From Helicoverpa zea (lineage: Eukaryota; Arthropoda; Insecta; Lepidoptera; Noctuidae), in assembly GCF_022581195.2 (NCBI RefSeq), contig NC_061452.1:8005501-8069500 (forward strand): a DNA stretch of 64,000 nt, in the 5' to 3' direction. The notes beneath the pieces were generated by a model. It searched no databases, had not been told where the DNA came from, and was given only the letters and a program-made list of their open reading frames with translations. This document shows, piece by piece, positions 21,985-33,710 of the stretch. Both the position numbers and the translations under genes were made by a program. Each line of letters begins with the position of its first letter. The first letter of the stretch is position 1.

Positions 21985-24900
21985 ATGGCTACCACGAATG
22001 ACTCGAAGGCGCTTGTGCGCCAAGTAAAAAGAGTACAATTTGGTATATTATCTCCAGATGAAATCGTAAGTTACGTTTTCAAAACTCTTATTTAAGTAGT
22101 TTTCGTAAAATTAATTAATTTTCAGGAATTTGATGTATTTTGAGTATGATTCACGTCAGTTGTTAAAGTGGCACGCAGTTTGTGGTTGTGCATGCAGATA
22201 TAAATGTGTTCTATGTTTCCTGTTGTAATCTCAATGTTGTTATTTAAACAGTGGCTATGTAGCATGTAGTTCTGATGTTGTTATTATATGCTAGATATAT
22301 TTATTGAGATGTTTTCTGAACAATTACTTGATTGTTGCACAACAAAACAGATTGTTGTAGCCTACACTCCTCAATGGTCATCTACCAATTTCGTGGAATT
22401 GATTAGGATTATCCTAAGAAATTAGTAAGAAAAATAAGCATAATGTTGGCTAGATAGTTAATAAAAAAGCGTTGTTACCCTTTTAAACGAAAATTGCATT
22501 CTAAGTTCAGTATCAAGGCTATTGCAACTGATAGTCGAGATGGTGTGAAGCTCACACTATTGTAGTGCCTGTTTAATAAAGTCTGTGCATTATTGTTTCT
22601 TTATACAATCCCAGTGCTTTATGTATCTATTTGTGTTCATTTTATACAAAAATGTCATTAAATGCTATAGTATTACAACCTTGTTTTTCAATTACTTCAA
22701 TAAAGTTGAATATTCCACTTTTAGCGACGGATGTCAGTCACAGAAGGGGGAATTCGTTTCCCCGAAACTATGGAGGGTGGCAGACCCAAGCTTGGCGGAC
22801 TTATGGATCCGAGACAAGGGGTGATTGACAGAGCTTCCAGATGTCAAACTTGTGCTGGAAACATGACTGAGTGTCCTGGACACTTTGGACACATTGACTT
22901 AGCAAAACCAGTATTCCACATTGGTTTTATAACAAAAACAATAAAGATACTTAGATGTGTCTGTTTCTACTGTTCAAAGCTGCTCGTCAGCCCAGTAAGT
23001 TGTACTGTTTCTATAAAACTTTGTTGGATGTTATCATATAGTTCAGGGCTTACTGTCTTTGTTTTACGTTTTAGACTAACCCAAAGATAAAAGAAGTTGT
23101 GATGAAATCAAAAGGACAGCCTCGTAAGAGATTGACCTATGTATATGACTTATGTAAAGGCAAGAATATTTGTGAGGGTGGTGAGGATATGGATATAGGT
23201 AAAGAAGGAGAAGAAGGCAAAAGAGGCTCAGGGCACGGTGGTTGTGGTCACTACCAGCCATCCATCAGAAGACAAGGTCTTGATCTGACAGCTGAGTGGA
23301 AACACGCTAATGAAGACACTCAGGAAAAGAAAATAATAATCACTGCAGAAAGAGTTTGGGAAATCCTCAAACATATCACAGGTATTGAAAAACAAGCAAT
23401 TAATACACAAAGGAAATGCATGACATGTACTTACATGTTCACACTTATCTTTCTTAGTCACTGGGTGATTGATATAGGTACTTGATAAATACAGATAATT
23501 TTAATAACTTCATTGATTTCACATTTTGTATATTTCTTGTGTAACTAGCTGTTTCCCACAGTTTCGCCTGCAACCTTTGGTAATTACTTACCATACCCCG
23601 ATAAAATATAGCCTAAGTATATCACCCACATATGGCGTTTCCCAAAGAATTTTGGTCAGTAGTTTTCGAGCCTAAAAACAAAAAAACCTTAACCTCTTAA
23701 TAAGATTTCTTTACAAGGACATACATGCATACACGTCTTATTTATTTGTCATAGTTGGAATCTCTGTTAATATAGACTTTTTGATTTGTAGATGAAGAGT
23801 CCTTTATACTGGGTATGGACCCTAAATTCGCAAGACCTGACTGGATGATAGTGACAGTTCTGCCAGTACCACCACTGTCAGTGAGACCAGCTGTAGTGAT
23901 GTTTGGCTCAGCCAAGAACCAGGATGACTTGACACACAAACTTGCTGACATAATCAAAGCAAACAATGAGCTGATGAGGAATGAACAGTCTGGTGCAGCA
24001 GCTCACGTGCTTGCCGAAAACATAAGACTGCTACAGTTTCATGTAGCCACATTTGTAGATAATGATATGCCTGGAATGCCTAAGTAAGTATCATTACTCA
24101 TTAGGAATTATTGATTGTTTTCCTTCCTTTACACTTACTTATGTCATGTATTATTATTTTTTTAGAGCTATGCAGAAATCAGGAAAACCTCTCAAAGCTA
24201 TAAAGGCACGTCTAAAAGGAAAAGAAGGGAGAATTCGAGGAAATCTCATGGGAAAACGAGTCGATTTCTCTGCGCGTACTGTCATCACGCCTGATCCGAA
24301 CTTGCGTATTGACCAAGTAGGAGTACCTAGATCCATTGCACAAAACTTGACATTCCCTGAACTTGTAACACCTTTCAATATTGACAGAATGCAGGAACTT
24401 GTACGCAGGGGCAATGCACAGTATCCTGGCGCTAAATATATTGTTCGCGATAATGGAGAAAGAATAGACTTAAGATTTCACCCAAAGCCATCCGATCTGC
24501 ATTTACAACATGGTTACAAAGTTGAACGTCACTTGAGGGATGACGATCTTGTTATTTTCAACCGACAACCGACACTTCACAAGATGAGTATGATGGGTCA
24601 CAGAGTAAAAGTATTGCCATGGTCGACATTCCGTATGAATTTAAGTTGCACCTCTCCCTATAACGCCGATTTCGACGGTGACGAAATGAATCTGCATGTA
24701 CCACAATCAATGGAAACAAGGGCAGAGGTTGAAAATATCCACATAACGCCAAGGCAAATTATTACTCCCCAAGCAAATAAACCCGTCATGGGTATTGTGC
24801 AGGACACATTGACAGCTGTAAGGAAAATGACTAAGCGTGACGTGTTCCTCACGAAAGAACAAGTAATGAATCTTCTAATGTTCTTACCTACATGGGATGG

Positions 24901-27900
24901 TAAAATCCCTCAGCCTTGCATTTTGAAACCACAGCCACTGTGGACTGGTAAACAAATTTTCACTCTGATTATTCCGGGTCCAGTAAACATGATTCGAACT
25001 CATTCCACACATCCTGATGAAGAAGATGATGGTCCATATAAGTGGATCTCTCCTGGAGATACTAAGGTTGTTGTAGAACATGGTGAATTGCTCATGGGCA
25101 TCTTGTGTAAAAAGTCACTTGGTGCTTCAGCAGGTTCCTTGCTACATATTTGCATGTTGGAACTGGGTCATGAGACAGCAGGTCGCTTCTACGGTAACAT
25201 TCAAACTGTAATCAACAACTGGCTACTGCTAGAAGGTCACTCTATCGGTATCGGCGACACCATTGCCGATCCTCAGACTTATCAAGAAATTCAGCGCGCC
25301 ATCGTGAAAGCCAAAGAGGATGTCATAGAAGTCATTCAAAAAGCTCACAACATGGAGCTGGAACCTACTCCCGGTAACACTCTCAGACAGACATTCGAAA
25401 ATCAAGTGAATCGTATTCTAAACGACGCTCGTGACAAAACTGGTGGATCAGCTAAGAAATCTCTCACTGAGTACAATAACCTAAAGGCTATGGTGGTAGC
25501 TGGTTCTAAGGGTTCCAACATTAATATTTCCCAGGTTATTGCTTGTGTAGGGCAACAGAACGTTGAAGGTAAACGTATTCCGTTTGGATTCCGTAAAAGA
25601 ACATTGCCGCATTTCATCAAAGACGATTACGGTCCCGAGTCTAGAGGTTTCGTAGAAAACTCGTATCTTGCCGGTCTTACTCCATCTGAATTCTATTTCC
25701 ACGCTATGGGAGGTCGTGAAGGTCTTATTGATACTGCCGTAAAGACCGCTGAGACTGGATACATCCAGCGTCGTCTGATAAAGGCTATGGAGTCTGTAAT
25801 GGTTCACTACGATGGTACTGTCCGTAATTCTGTGGGACAACTCATTCAGTTGAGGTATGGTGAAGATGGGCTGGCTGGAGAAACAGTAGAGTTCCAGAAT
25901 TTGCCTACTGTCAAGTTATCTAACAAGGCATTTGAAAAGAAATTCAAGTTCGATCCCTCAAATGAAAGGTATTTGAAGAGGATCTTCAGTGAGGACATAA
26001 TAAAGGAGTTGACAGAATCTGGTTATGTCATAAGTGATCTTGAGAGTGAATGGGAACAACTTTGCAAGGACAGAGAAGTATTGCGGCAAATTTTCCCAAG
26101 TGGTGAATCTAAAGTTGTATTGCCTTGCAATTTCAAGAGAATGATTTGGAATGCACAAAAGACTTTCCATATAAACAAAAGAATGCCTACAGATCTGAGC
26201 CCCATTAAGGTTATTTCAGGTGTTAAAGATCTACTGAAAAAGTGCGTTATTGTAGCGGGTGAGGATCGGCTGTCAAAGCAAGCTAATGAAAACGCTACTT
26301 TACTATTCCAATGTTTGGTGCGCTCTACGCTTTGCACCAAGTTTGTATCTGAAGAATACAGACTGTCAACAGTTGCTTTTGAGTGGTTGATTGGAGAAAT
26401 CGAAACCCGATTCCAGCAAGCGCAGGTGAACCCCGGCGAGATGGTGGGCGCCCTGGCCGCGCAGTCTCTGGGTGAACCCGCCACGCAGATGACACTGAAC
26501 ACTTTCCATTTCGCCGGTGTGTCGTCCAAAAACGTAACACTCGGTGTGCCACGTCTTAAGGAAATTATCAACATCTCTAAGAAACCTAAAGCTCCATCTC
26601 TAACGGTGTTCTTGACTGGAGGAGCGGCTAGAGATGCTGAGAAGGCTAAGAACGTGTTATGTAGACTGGAACACACTACATTGCGTAAGGTGACTGCGAA
26701 CACGGCTATTTACTACGACCCTGACCCGCAAAACACTGTTATAGCTGAAGATCAAGAATTTGTTAATGTTTACTATGAAATGCCTGACTTTGACCCAACA
26801 AAGATTTCTCCGTGGCTGCTGCGTATTGAATTAGATCGCAAGAGGATGACGGACAAAAAACTGACTATGGAACAGATTGCTGAAAAGATAAATGCTGGTT
26901 TTGGAGACGATTTGAATTGTATCTTCAACGACGACAACGCTGAGAAGCTTGTTCTTCGTATTAGGATTATGAATAATGAAGAAAGTAAATTCCAAGACAA
27001 TGACGAAGAAACAGTTGACAAAATGGAAGATGACATGTTCTTGAGATGTATTGAAGCTAACATGTTATCTGACATGACACTACAGGGTATTGAGGCTATA
27101 GCCAAGGTGTACATGCATTTGCCACAGACTGAAGCTAAGAAACGTATCATAATCACAGAACAAGGAGAATTTAAGGCTATTGCTGAATGGTTATTGGAAA
27201 CTGATGGTACTTCGCTAATGAAAGTACTCTCTGAAAGAGATGTCGATCCTATCAGGACATTCAGTAACGACATTTGTGAAATATTCCAAGTACTGGGTAT
27301 CGAGGCTGTGCGTAAGTCAGTCGAGAAGGAAATGAATGCTGTGTTGCAGTTCTACGGTCTATACGTGAACTATCGTCATCTTGCTTTGCTTTGTGACGTC
27401 ATGACGGCCAAAGGTCATCTCATGGCTATTACTCGTCACGGTATCAACAGACAAGACACTGGTGCGCTGATGAGATGCTCATTCGAAGAAACTGTCGACG
27501 TGTTGCTGGATGCCGCCAGTCACGCTGAAGTAGATCCAATGAGAGGCGTGTCCGAAAATATTATTATGGGCCAACTGCCTAGAATGGGAACTGGTATGTA
27601 CTACTATTACCCGGATGCCATAGTTTTTACTATATTATGAAATATTGAAATCATGGTCTTTTATTTTTAGGTTGTTTCGATTTGCTACTTGACGCGGAAA
27701 AATGTAAACTGGGTATGGAGATGGGTGGTCTCGGTGTGGGAGGAGTCGGCGGCGGCATGTACTTCGGAGTCGGCACTCCATCCATGACACCCTTGATGAC
27801 TCCATGGTCGACACAGAACACTCCTGGATATGGAAGCAGTGCATGGTCTCCAGGCCAAGGTAAGAATTACATAATATGATTATATGACTGAATATAGTAT

Positions 27901-29175
27901 GTATTTAGTTTCTTATTTGTTCCTCCATAGGAAGCTAATTATGGCAGAGGCAACTTAAAAAGAGAATTTCCTAAGTAAAACATCTAGCTGAAATGTCTAA
28001 AGTATATTCTGACGTGGTGTGGTATTTTGTTAACAGTGGGAAGCAGCATGACGCCAGGCGGCCCATCATTCTCGCCATCGGGCGCGTCGGACGCGTCGGG
28101 TCTGTCTCCGGCGTACAGCGCGTGGTCGCCGCAGCCGGGCTCGCCGGGGTCGCCGGGGCCGCCGCTGTCGCCCTACACGTCGCCGGCCGGCGCCTCGCCC
28201 TCGTACTCGCCCACCAGCCCCGTGTACGCGCCCGCGTCGCCCAGCCTCACGCCCACGTCGCCGCACTATTCGCCCACCAGCCCGTCGTATTCGCCGACGT
28301 CACCGAACTATTCGCCGACCTCGCCGATATATTCTCCTACATCGCCGAGCTACTCCCCTACATCGCCTGGCTATTCGCCCACGTCGCCCTCTTATTCTCC
28401 TACGTCACCGAGCTACTCGCCTACTTCTCCAAGTTATTCTCCGACGAGCCCTGCGTATTCACCGACATCGCCGAGCTATTCGCCGACGTCTCCTAGCTAC
28501 TCGCCAACGAGTCCGTCGTACTCTCCGACTAGTCCGTCGTACTCCCCTACCAGTCCCGCGTACTCGCCGACGTCGCCGGGCTATTCGCCATCTTCGCCGA
28601 GCTACTCTCCGACTAGTCCTGTTTACAGTCCCGCATCTCCAAGTTACTCACCGTCTTCACCAAATTATACGCCAACATCTCCGGCTTATTCTCCTGCAAG
28701 TCCTTCATACTCACCGACCTCACCAGCGTATTCCCCGACTTCACCCAGTTATTCGCCATCTTCGCCTAAATATTCACCATCTCCCAACTATTCTCCGACG
28801 TCACCGTCAGTCGCTGGCAGGAGTCCTACATACTCTCCCACAAGTCCCCAATATTCTCCTACAAGTCCGCAGTACTCCCCGACGAGCCCGGCATATTCTC
28901 CCTCGTCTCCACAACACCCAGGAAGCACACGTTACTCGCCATCATCACCAAATTATTCACCGTCTTCTCCAAATTATTCTCCATCCTCGCCAGGATACTC
29001 ACCGTCTTCGACAAAGTATTCACCGACGTCTCCGACGTACACCCCAACTTCCCCCAACTATTCACCATCATCCCCCGCATACTCCCCGACCGGTTCGGGA
29101 GGACCGACTACATATTCTCCAACGTCTCCTACATATTCTCCTACTTCACCTAATTATGACGACAGCGACGATTAG
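21985..29175 (+). CDS. Polr2A: DNA-directed RNA polymerase II largest subunit RPB1
   Basis: RPB1 is the catalytic core of nuclear RNA polymerase II. Exons: 21985-22065, 22725-22994, 23075-23381, 23792-24083, 24166-27593, 27671-27859, 28037-29175, all in phase, 1901 aa (fly about 1890). Visible are the N-terminus (VRQVKRVQFGILSPDEIRRM), the clamp zinc site CQTC...CPGHFGH at residues 67-83, and the catalytic loop NADFDGDEMN at 483-492 whose D485, D487 and D489 hold magnesium. GEMVGALAAQSLGEPATQMT marks the bridge helix/trigger-loop region near 1075-1095. The tail from about residue 1575 is the heptad-repeat CTD. One very long exon of 3428 nt carries most of the core. The start is the only Met before the conserved N-terminus, with context CAAAATGG. 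The gene is convergent with the beta1 receptor gene. Confidence 0.98.
23545..23700. repeat. SINE-like copy in Rpb1 intron 3
   Basis: CTAGCTGTTTCCCACAGTTT, then CGCCTGCAACC, ATAAAATATAGCCTAAG and TTTTGGTCAGTAGTTTTCGAG follow the order of the common lepidopteran SINE-like repeat. This is the most complete copy in the window. It fills much of the 23382-23791 intron. Confidence 0.65.
28195..29157 (+). repeat. CTD heptad-repeat coding region of RPB1
   Basis: I count about 43 heptads of the YSPTSPS type. The proximal half is near consensus; the distal half has many YSPSSP units and substitutions at position 7 (N, A, G, Q, K, T). Irregular units break the array: a six-residue YSPSPN, an SVAGRSPT insert, a QHPGSTR insert and a TGSGGPTT insert. 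The protein ends in an acidic YDDSDD tip. Serine codons are mixed (TCN and AGY), so the DNA is less repetitive than the protein. Confidence 0.93.
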
Positions 29176-29602
29176 TTTGATAAGTATGTTTTTTAATTTC
29201 TATTCTATGTTCACACCCATTTTTATTAAAATACAATTTGTAAATATGAACTTCCCTATTAAAACGGGGAAACAAAAAAGTAAAAAAAAAAACATGTAAT
29301 TTAAGGTTAGTATGTAAAATAGTTACATAAGTTTATATATATCAAGCATATAATGTTTCAAGATTATATTTTTCTGACAATTTCATAAAAGTTGAAATCA
29401 AAATTCACATTATGAAATGTGTATTTTTGTTGTGGCACTTTAGTATTTGTTGTTAATATGCCATTACAATGCGCTTGATTAAATTGACTGGAAGTTAGTA
29501 AAATAGTCTCATTTGATGCAAATTTAGTGTAAGTTCCGCCAATATGGTGATTATAGTAATATGTTATTACAAAACTTTTCGTTAAGCATTTTGTGGTGGA
29601 AA

Positions 29603-29608
29603 AATAAA
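29603..29608 (+). terminator. Candidate polyadenylation signal of Rpb1
   Basis: AATAAA lies 428 nt after the stop codon. A weaker ATTAAA occurs about 50 nt after the stop. Confidence 0.4.
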
Positions 29609-29609
29609 C

Positions 29610-30376
29610 GTACATTATTTATTTGTCGAACTTTTATTTTATTAATACTGACCCAGTTTATCAATATACGTACTACAATTATCCTAAGAATCTCAAATTG
29701 TAAACAGTCAAGTAAAAAACTAATAACACTTGGGGCATCGAAAAGTAGTGGGGTTTACAAGAGATTATCTAATTACACTTAAGGAAGACACGAAAGAAAA
29801 ATAATGTGATATTCCAAATCGATATTATGAACAAAAAAAAAAACGTTTACATACCTACTATCTACAATACTATAGGTACATTATATCTTAGGACAATTAC
29901 AAAATACAAACCATTATCTATTGTGCTTTTATAAATCTCGAACACAGCCATTTTATATATTAATATTACTTACGTACTAAGCCAGATAGTTAAAATTAAT
30001 TAAGTATTAAAATTTTATTATCATTAGGAAGTTTGGCGCAAAACAAACTTCACTATAATAAATCGGCAGACTATACCAATAGGTGTCAACTCAGATTCCT
30101 TACGAGTGCGAGGTGAGTTGTTGACGATTACGTCCGTCACTGATAACATGATCATTTACACTTTTGACTTTCTTATGTCATACCAATTTTCTCTTGTGTT
30201 GGTAATTTTTTTGAAATGTTTGTTTATTATGTATATTGTTTAGGTGTGACACAGAGGGCCAAAAGATGGGTTTGTAAGCCAAAGATTAATTACTAGAAAA
30301 AATACAAATAAATAACTACTGAGTATTATGGAAGCCGTCTTGACGCAATTCTGTTTGTACTTAAAACTAAGTTGAT
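29610..30376. other. Convergent 3' region between Rpb1 and nAChR beta1
   Basis: The two genes end towards each other. The part next to 30376 should be the beta1 3' untranslated region, with TTTATT at 30223-30228 (AATAAA on the minus strand) as a possible signal. No other feature was seen. Confidence 0.45.
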
Positions 30377-33300
30377 TTATTTCCCTCGATATATTTCTAT
30401 GATACGATCCTGATCGACGTACTCGAAGATGTGAGGCGCGTCCATGAGGATGCCAACAGTGCCCGCTGTGGTCACGATGAAGAAAATGTACAGCTGCAGC
30501 CTGTCGATCACCATTGCCACGTATTTCCAATCTTCACGGGTCTGTCAATAAAAAAAATAGTTAAATGTTTGGTTTCAGAAAAGTTATCCTGACTGATAAG
30601 AACCTAGTGAACCAAATACTTAAATAATACCTACACTATTTGGTTATTTTGAATTTAGTATTCAGTATCATATAAAATAATTTATTTTTCAGACAACTAA
30701 CTGACCTGAATATAAAGATCTTCGTTACGTAAGTGTTCGGCGATGAATTCTACTGCTTCTGTGGCCTTCGCTGCTTCTGGCGACAGCAGTAGAGAGTCGG
30801 AGCTCTCCGACTCCCGCCGCTCCCCTCCGAGGCCCAGCCCGCCGAGTGCACCGAGTCCTCCCAGGGCACCGACCTCGCCGCCGCCCGCCGCTCGGTTTAT
30901 CTTGCAGTTCGGATGGTGCAGGTCCGACATCTCCATCGCCTCCATTTTGCTTTGTTTTGCACCAATCGCACTAAGAAGTTAGTACATTCACAGGGTTCAC
31001 AGGTTAGAGAGGGGTGACTAGCATCTACGGAATGCTATTGTCAGCAAACGTACCTGATGTGTTTAGGCAAGTCGTGCGGAGCGGCTGCATGCGGCGGGGC
31101 ACCCATGCCGGGCATCTCCATCATCCACCGTAGTCTCGTCTTACGCGGACGGCGCATGAGCAGTCCTGTTGGCAAGTAGTGCAGGAAGACACTTCGGATC
31201 CAAAGCGGCATTCTGTTCAACAGACAGTTTAAAGGTATGTTTGATTACTCAATAATTAAAACTTACCCCACGTTAAGAATTTAGTTTTGTTTTAGTTTAC
31301 ATACCTGTGTGTTCTTGGCCCTCTGAAATTCCAGTTGATGATGATGACGGTTACTAGAATACTGACGGTGTTCATGATAAATGTGAAGAGTAGATACTTA
31401 GCGATAAGCGGTAATACAAGGGAGGTCGGTGGAAGAATCTTTGACACCAGTAGCAGGAACACAACCAGTGACAGCAAAATGCTGATACCCAATGTCACCT
31501 ACAACAAATAACAAAGTTGAATACTTGAGGTTAGTTGTGGACACCCTTGGAATATGAAACATTGTGCTGTCTTACCTTTTCACCAGCTTCAGCAGGCAAA
31601 TAGAATACCAAGACACACAGGAACGAAATTAGTACTGTTGGCAGGATCAAGTTCACAGTGTAAAAGAGAGTCTTTCTTCGAATTATGATGTAGAATGTAA
31701 TATCTGTTTCAGTAGGATGGTTTCCTTCATAAATATTTAGGTACGCTGGTACTTCAATGATGTCCCACGTTCCTGACTTCCAATAATCAGACAGATCTAC
31801 AAAGTTTTTGTTGTTGTATAAGGCGAGAGATACTTGATCGCCATTGAACGTCCATGATCCAAATTTCATGATGCATGTTTGTTGATCGAATGGGAAATAT
31901 GTGACATCAATCGTGCAGGAGCTCTGAAAAATAAAAAAATATACTTCAAACAAGTGTGGGACACATTCGGCATATAGGTTTGGTAAAGCAATTTAAATAA
32001 TGACCTGATAAATGGCGGGAGGTACCCACAGAACTTCTCCGTTGGGGTAAATAAGGACGTTTGATTTGTATCGCACCTCATAGTTACCGTCAGCGCTGCA
32101 ACAAAAGACGTCACATTAGCATCGAAAAAAGATCAAAAATATAAAAAATAAATAGGGGTGAATACTAACTTGTTGAACAGTACTATGTCAGGTTTCCACA
32201 CCTTGTCGGGCGGCAGGCGCAGTACGCCAATGCCCCCGTAGTCAGCTTCATCCCACATCAGCTGATAGTCCATCCATACTAACCGAAGCCACACGTTTGA
32301 TTTCATAATCTGATTTTTCTCGTTCTGTAACAGATATGGTTTTTTAGTACAAGTCGCGTGGTCTCACGTTTGGACTGAAAAGTTGCTAAACTTGTGGATT
32401 GTTATGAAACTTTCTTATAATATATATAAAAATCACAGTTGGTAAGAAAATATGTCAAAATCTGTTTATACCTAGTCGTTTTCTATTACAGAGTTCTTTC
32501 TATACGAGTGGATTTTCCGCTCGGAAAATCTACCAGTGTGAAAATGCAAAAGGAAATTGACAATAGAATACGTACAACATTAATAAGTTGTACAAAAGCC
32601 AGTCCGAAGCGCACGTCGACCTTCTGTGTCATGTTTTGTACTGGGCGGATGAGTTTGTTGTAGCCACGGAACAAGTCGCGGACCAGACGCTCCTCGTCTT
32701 CGGAACACCATCCTGGAATAAGGAGGTATATACTTATTCTAGTAAGTATATTCATTAATCTATTTCCGATATAACACCTATTAGATGAGTTAAAATAAAT
32801 CTGTTCACTAAAGTGACTTCCTGTGCTTTTTCGAAGTTAACTCACACGGAAAAAGCTGGAAAATGGGTAGTTTCCCGCACCTTACAACAAGTATATACTA
32901 CAAAGATACTCGTGGTTGATATAGGTATACTAATAATTATCAGTGTTGTTTACACAATGCATAAACAATCTGAACTTATATGAAGAAAATAAGGTAATCA
33001 AGTCAATTATTTAGGTTCACTATTGTTCGGACGTCGTTAAGAAGCATATGCTGATTTCATGAGCTGTAAATTAAATGACAAGTCAGACTATCCCCTATGC
33101 TCAAAATATTTATATTTGTGTATAAGGAAATAATTATTGCACTAGTTATTTTCTTAAATAATAATGATTAAGTAGTAACGTGTAAGCTAAGCATCCGTAG
33201 CCGAGATGCTGCTGCGACGGCAGATCAATAAAGAGCCAACCGGGAGATAATGTTGTTTAGGAACACACTTCTCGAACATTTTCTGATCCGTATTATCATT

Positions 33301-33710
33301 AATTTATAATAAAATGAGAGGCCCTTGTTAAAATAACCATAATTATTTTAATTTCATATGGTTTAACGATTAAATTGTCAAAAAGCTCAGCATACGTTGA
33401 AATGCTGAAAAAGATACATTTAAAAGAAACAGCACTTTTCTATGTAATTCCATATTAATACAGTTATGTATTAGTATATAATGTGTACGTAATATATATG
33501 TAATTTGTTTATATGCAACTGTATTTACATGGTTGGCCGGTAGTACATCTTTCATGAGATAAAAAGCAGAGTAAAAGTGCTGAAATGTGGAGCTTGGTTT
33601 AATTGTGATGGGGTGTTTGTGTGTTGATATTGTTTATGATGTGTAGTACCTGAGTAGAGGAGTGTGAGTATCGCGACGAGCAGCAGACAGGCGCGCGCCC
33701 CGGCCGACAT
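30377..33710 (-). CDS. nAChRb1: Nicotinic acetylcholine receptor subunit beta1
   Basis: A non-alpha subunit of the insect neuronal acetylcholine-gated cation channel. Exons: 33710-33650, 32712-32576, 32324-32170, 32095-32005, 31923-31576, 31498-31305, 31212-31054, 30970-30706, 30541-30377, all in phase, 524 aa. The first exon encodes a signal peptide (RACLLLVAILTLLYS). The extracellular domain has loop D WLRLVW with R80 and the Cys-loop C151-C165 around FPFDQQ. Loop C lacks adjacent cysteines, so this is not an alpha subunit. TM1 starts TLFYTVNLILP, TM2 follows GEKVTLGISILL, TM3 is KYLLFTFIMNTVSILVTVII, and TM4 and the tail read DRLQLYIFFIVTT...IFEYVDQDRIIEIYRGK. The cytoplasmic loop has a Gly/Leu/Ala-rich stretch. 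The end sequence matches remembered insect beta1. Confidence 0.93.

Noticed and set aside
25481..27273. Long antisense open frames inside Rpb1 (up to 226 residues)
   Set aside because: They are shadows of the conserved Rpb1 sense frame, have no recognisable domains and lie wholly inside one exon.
28066..28496. Out-of-frame and antisense frames over the Rpb1 CTD start
   Set aside because: GC-rich and repetitive coding DNA leaves other frames open; the heptad frame is unambiguous.
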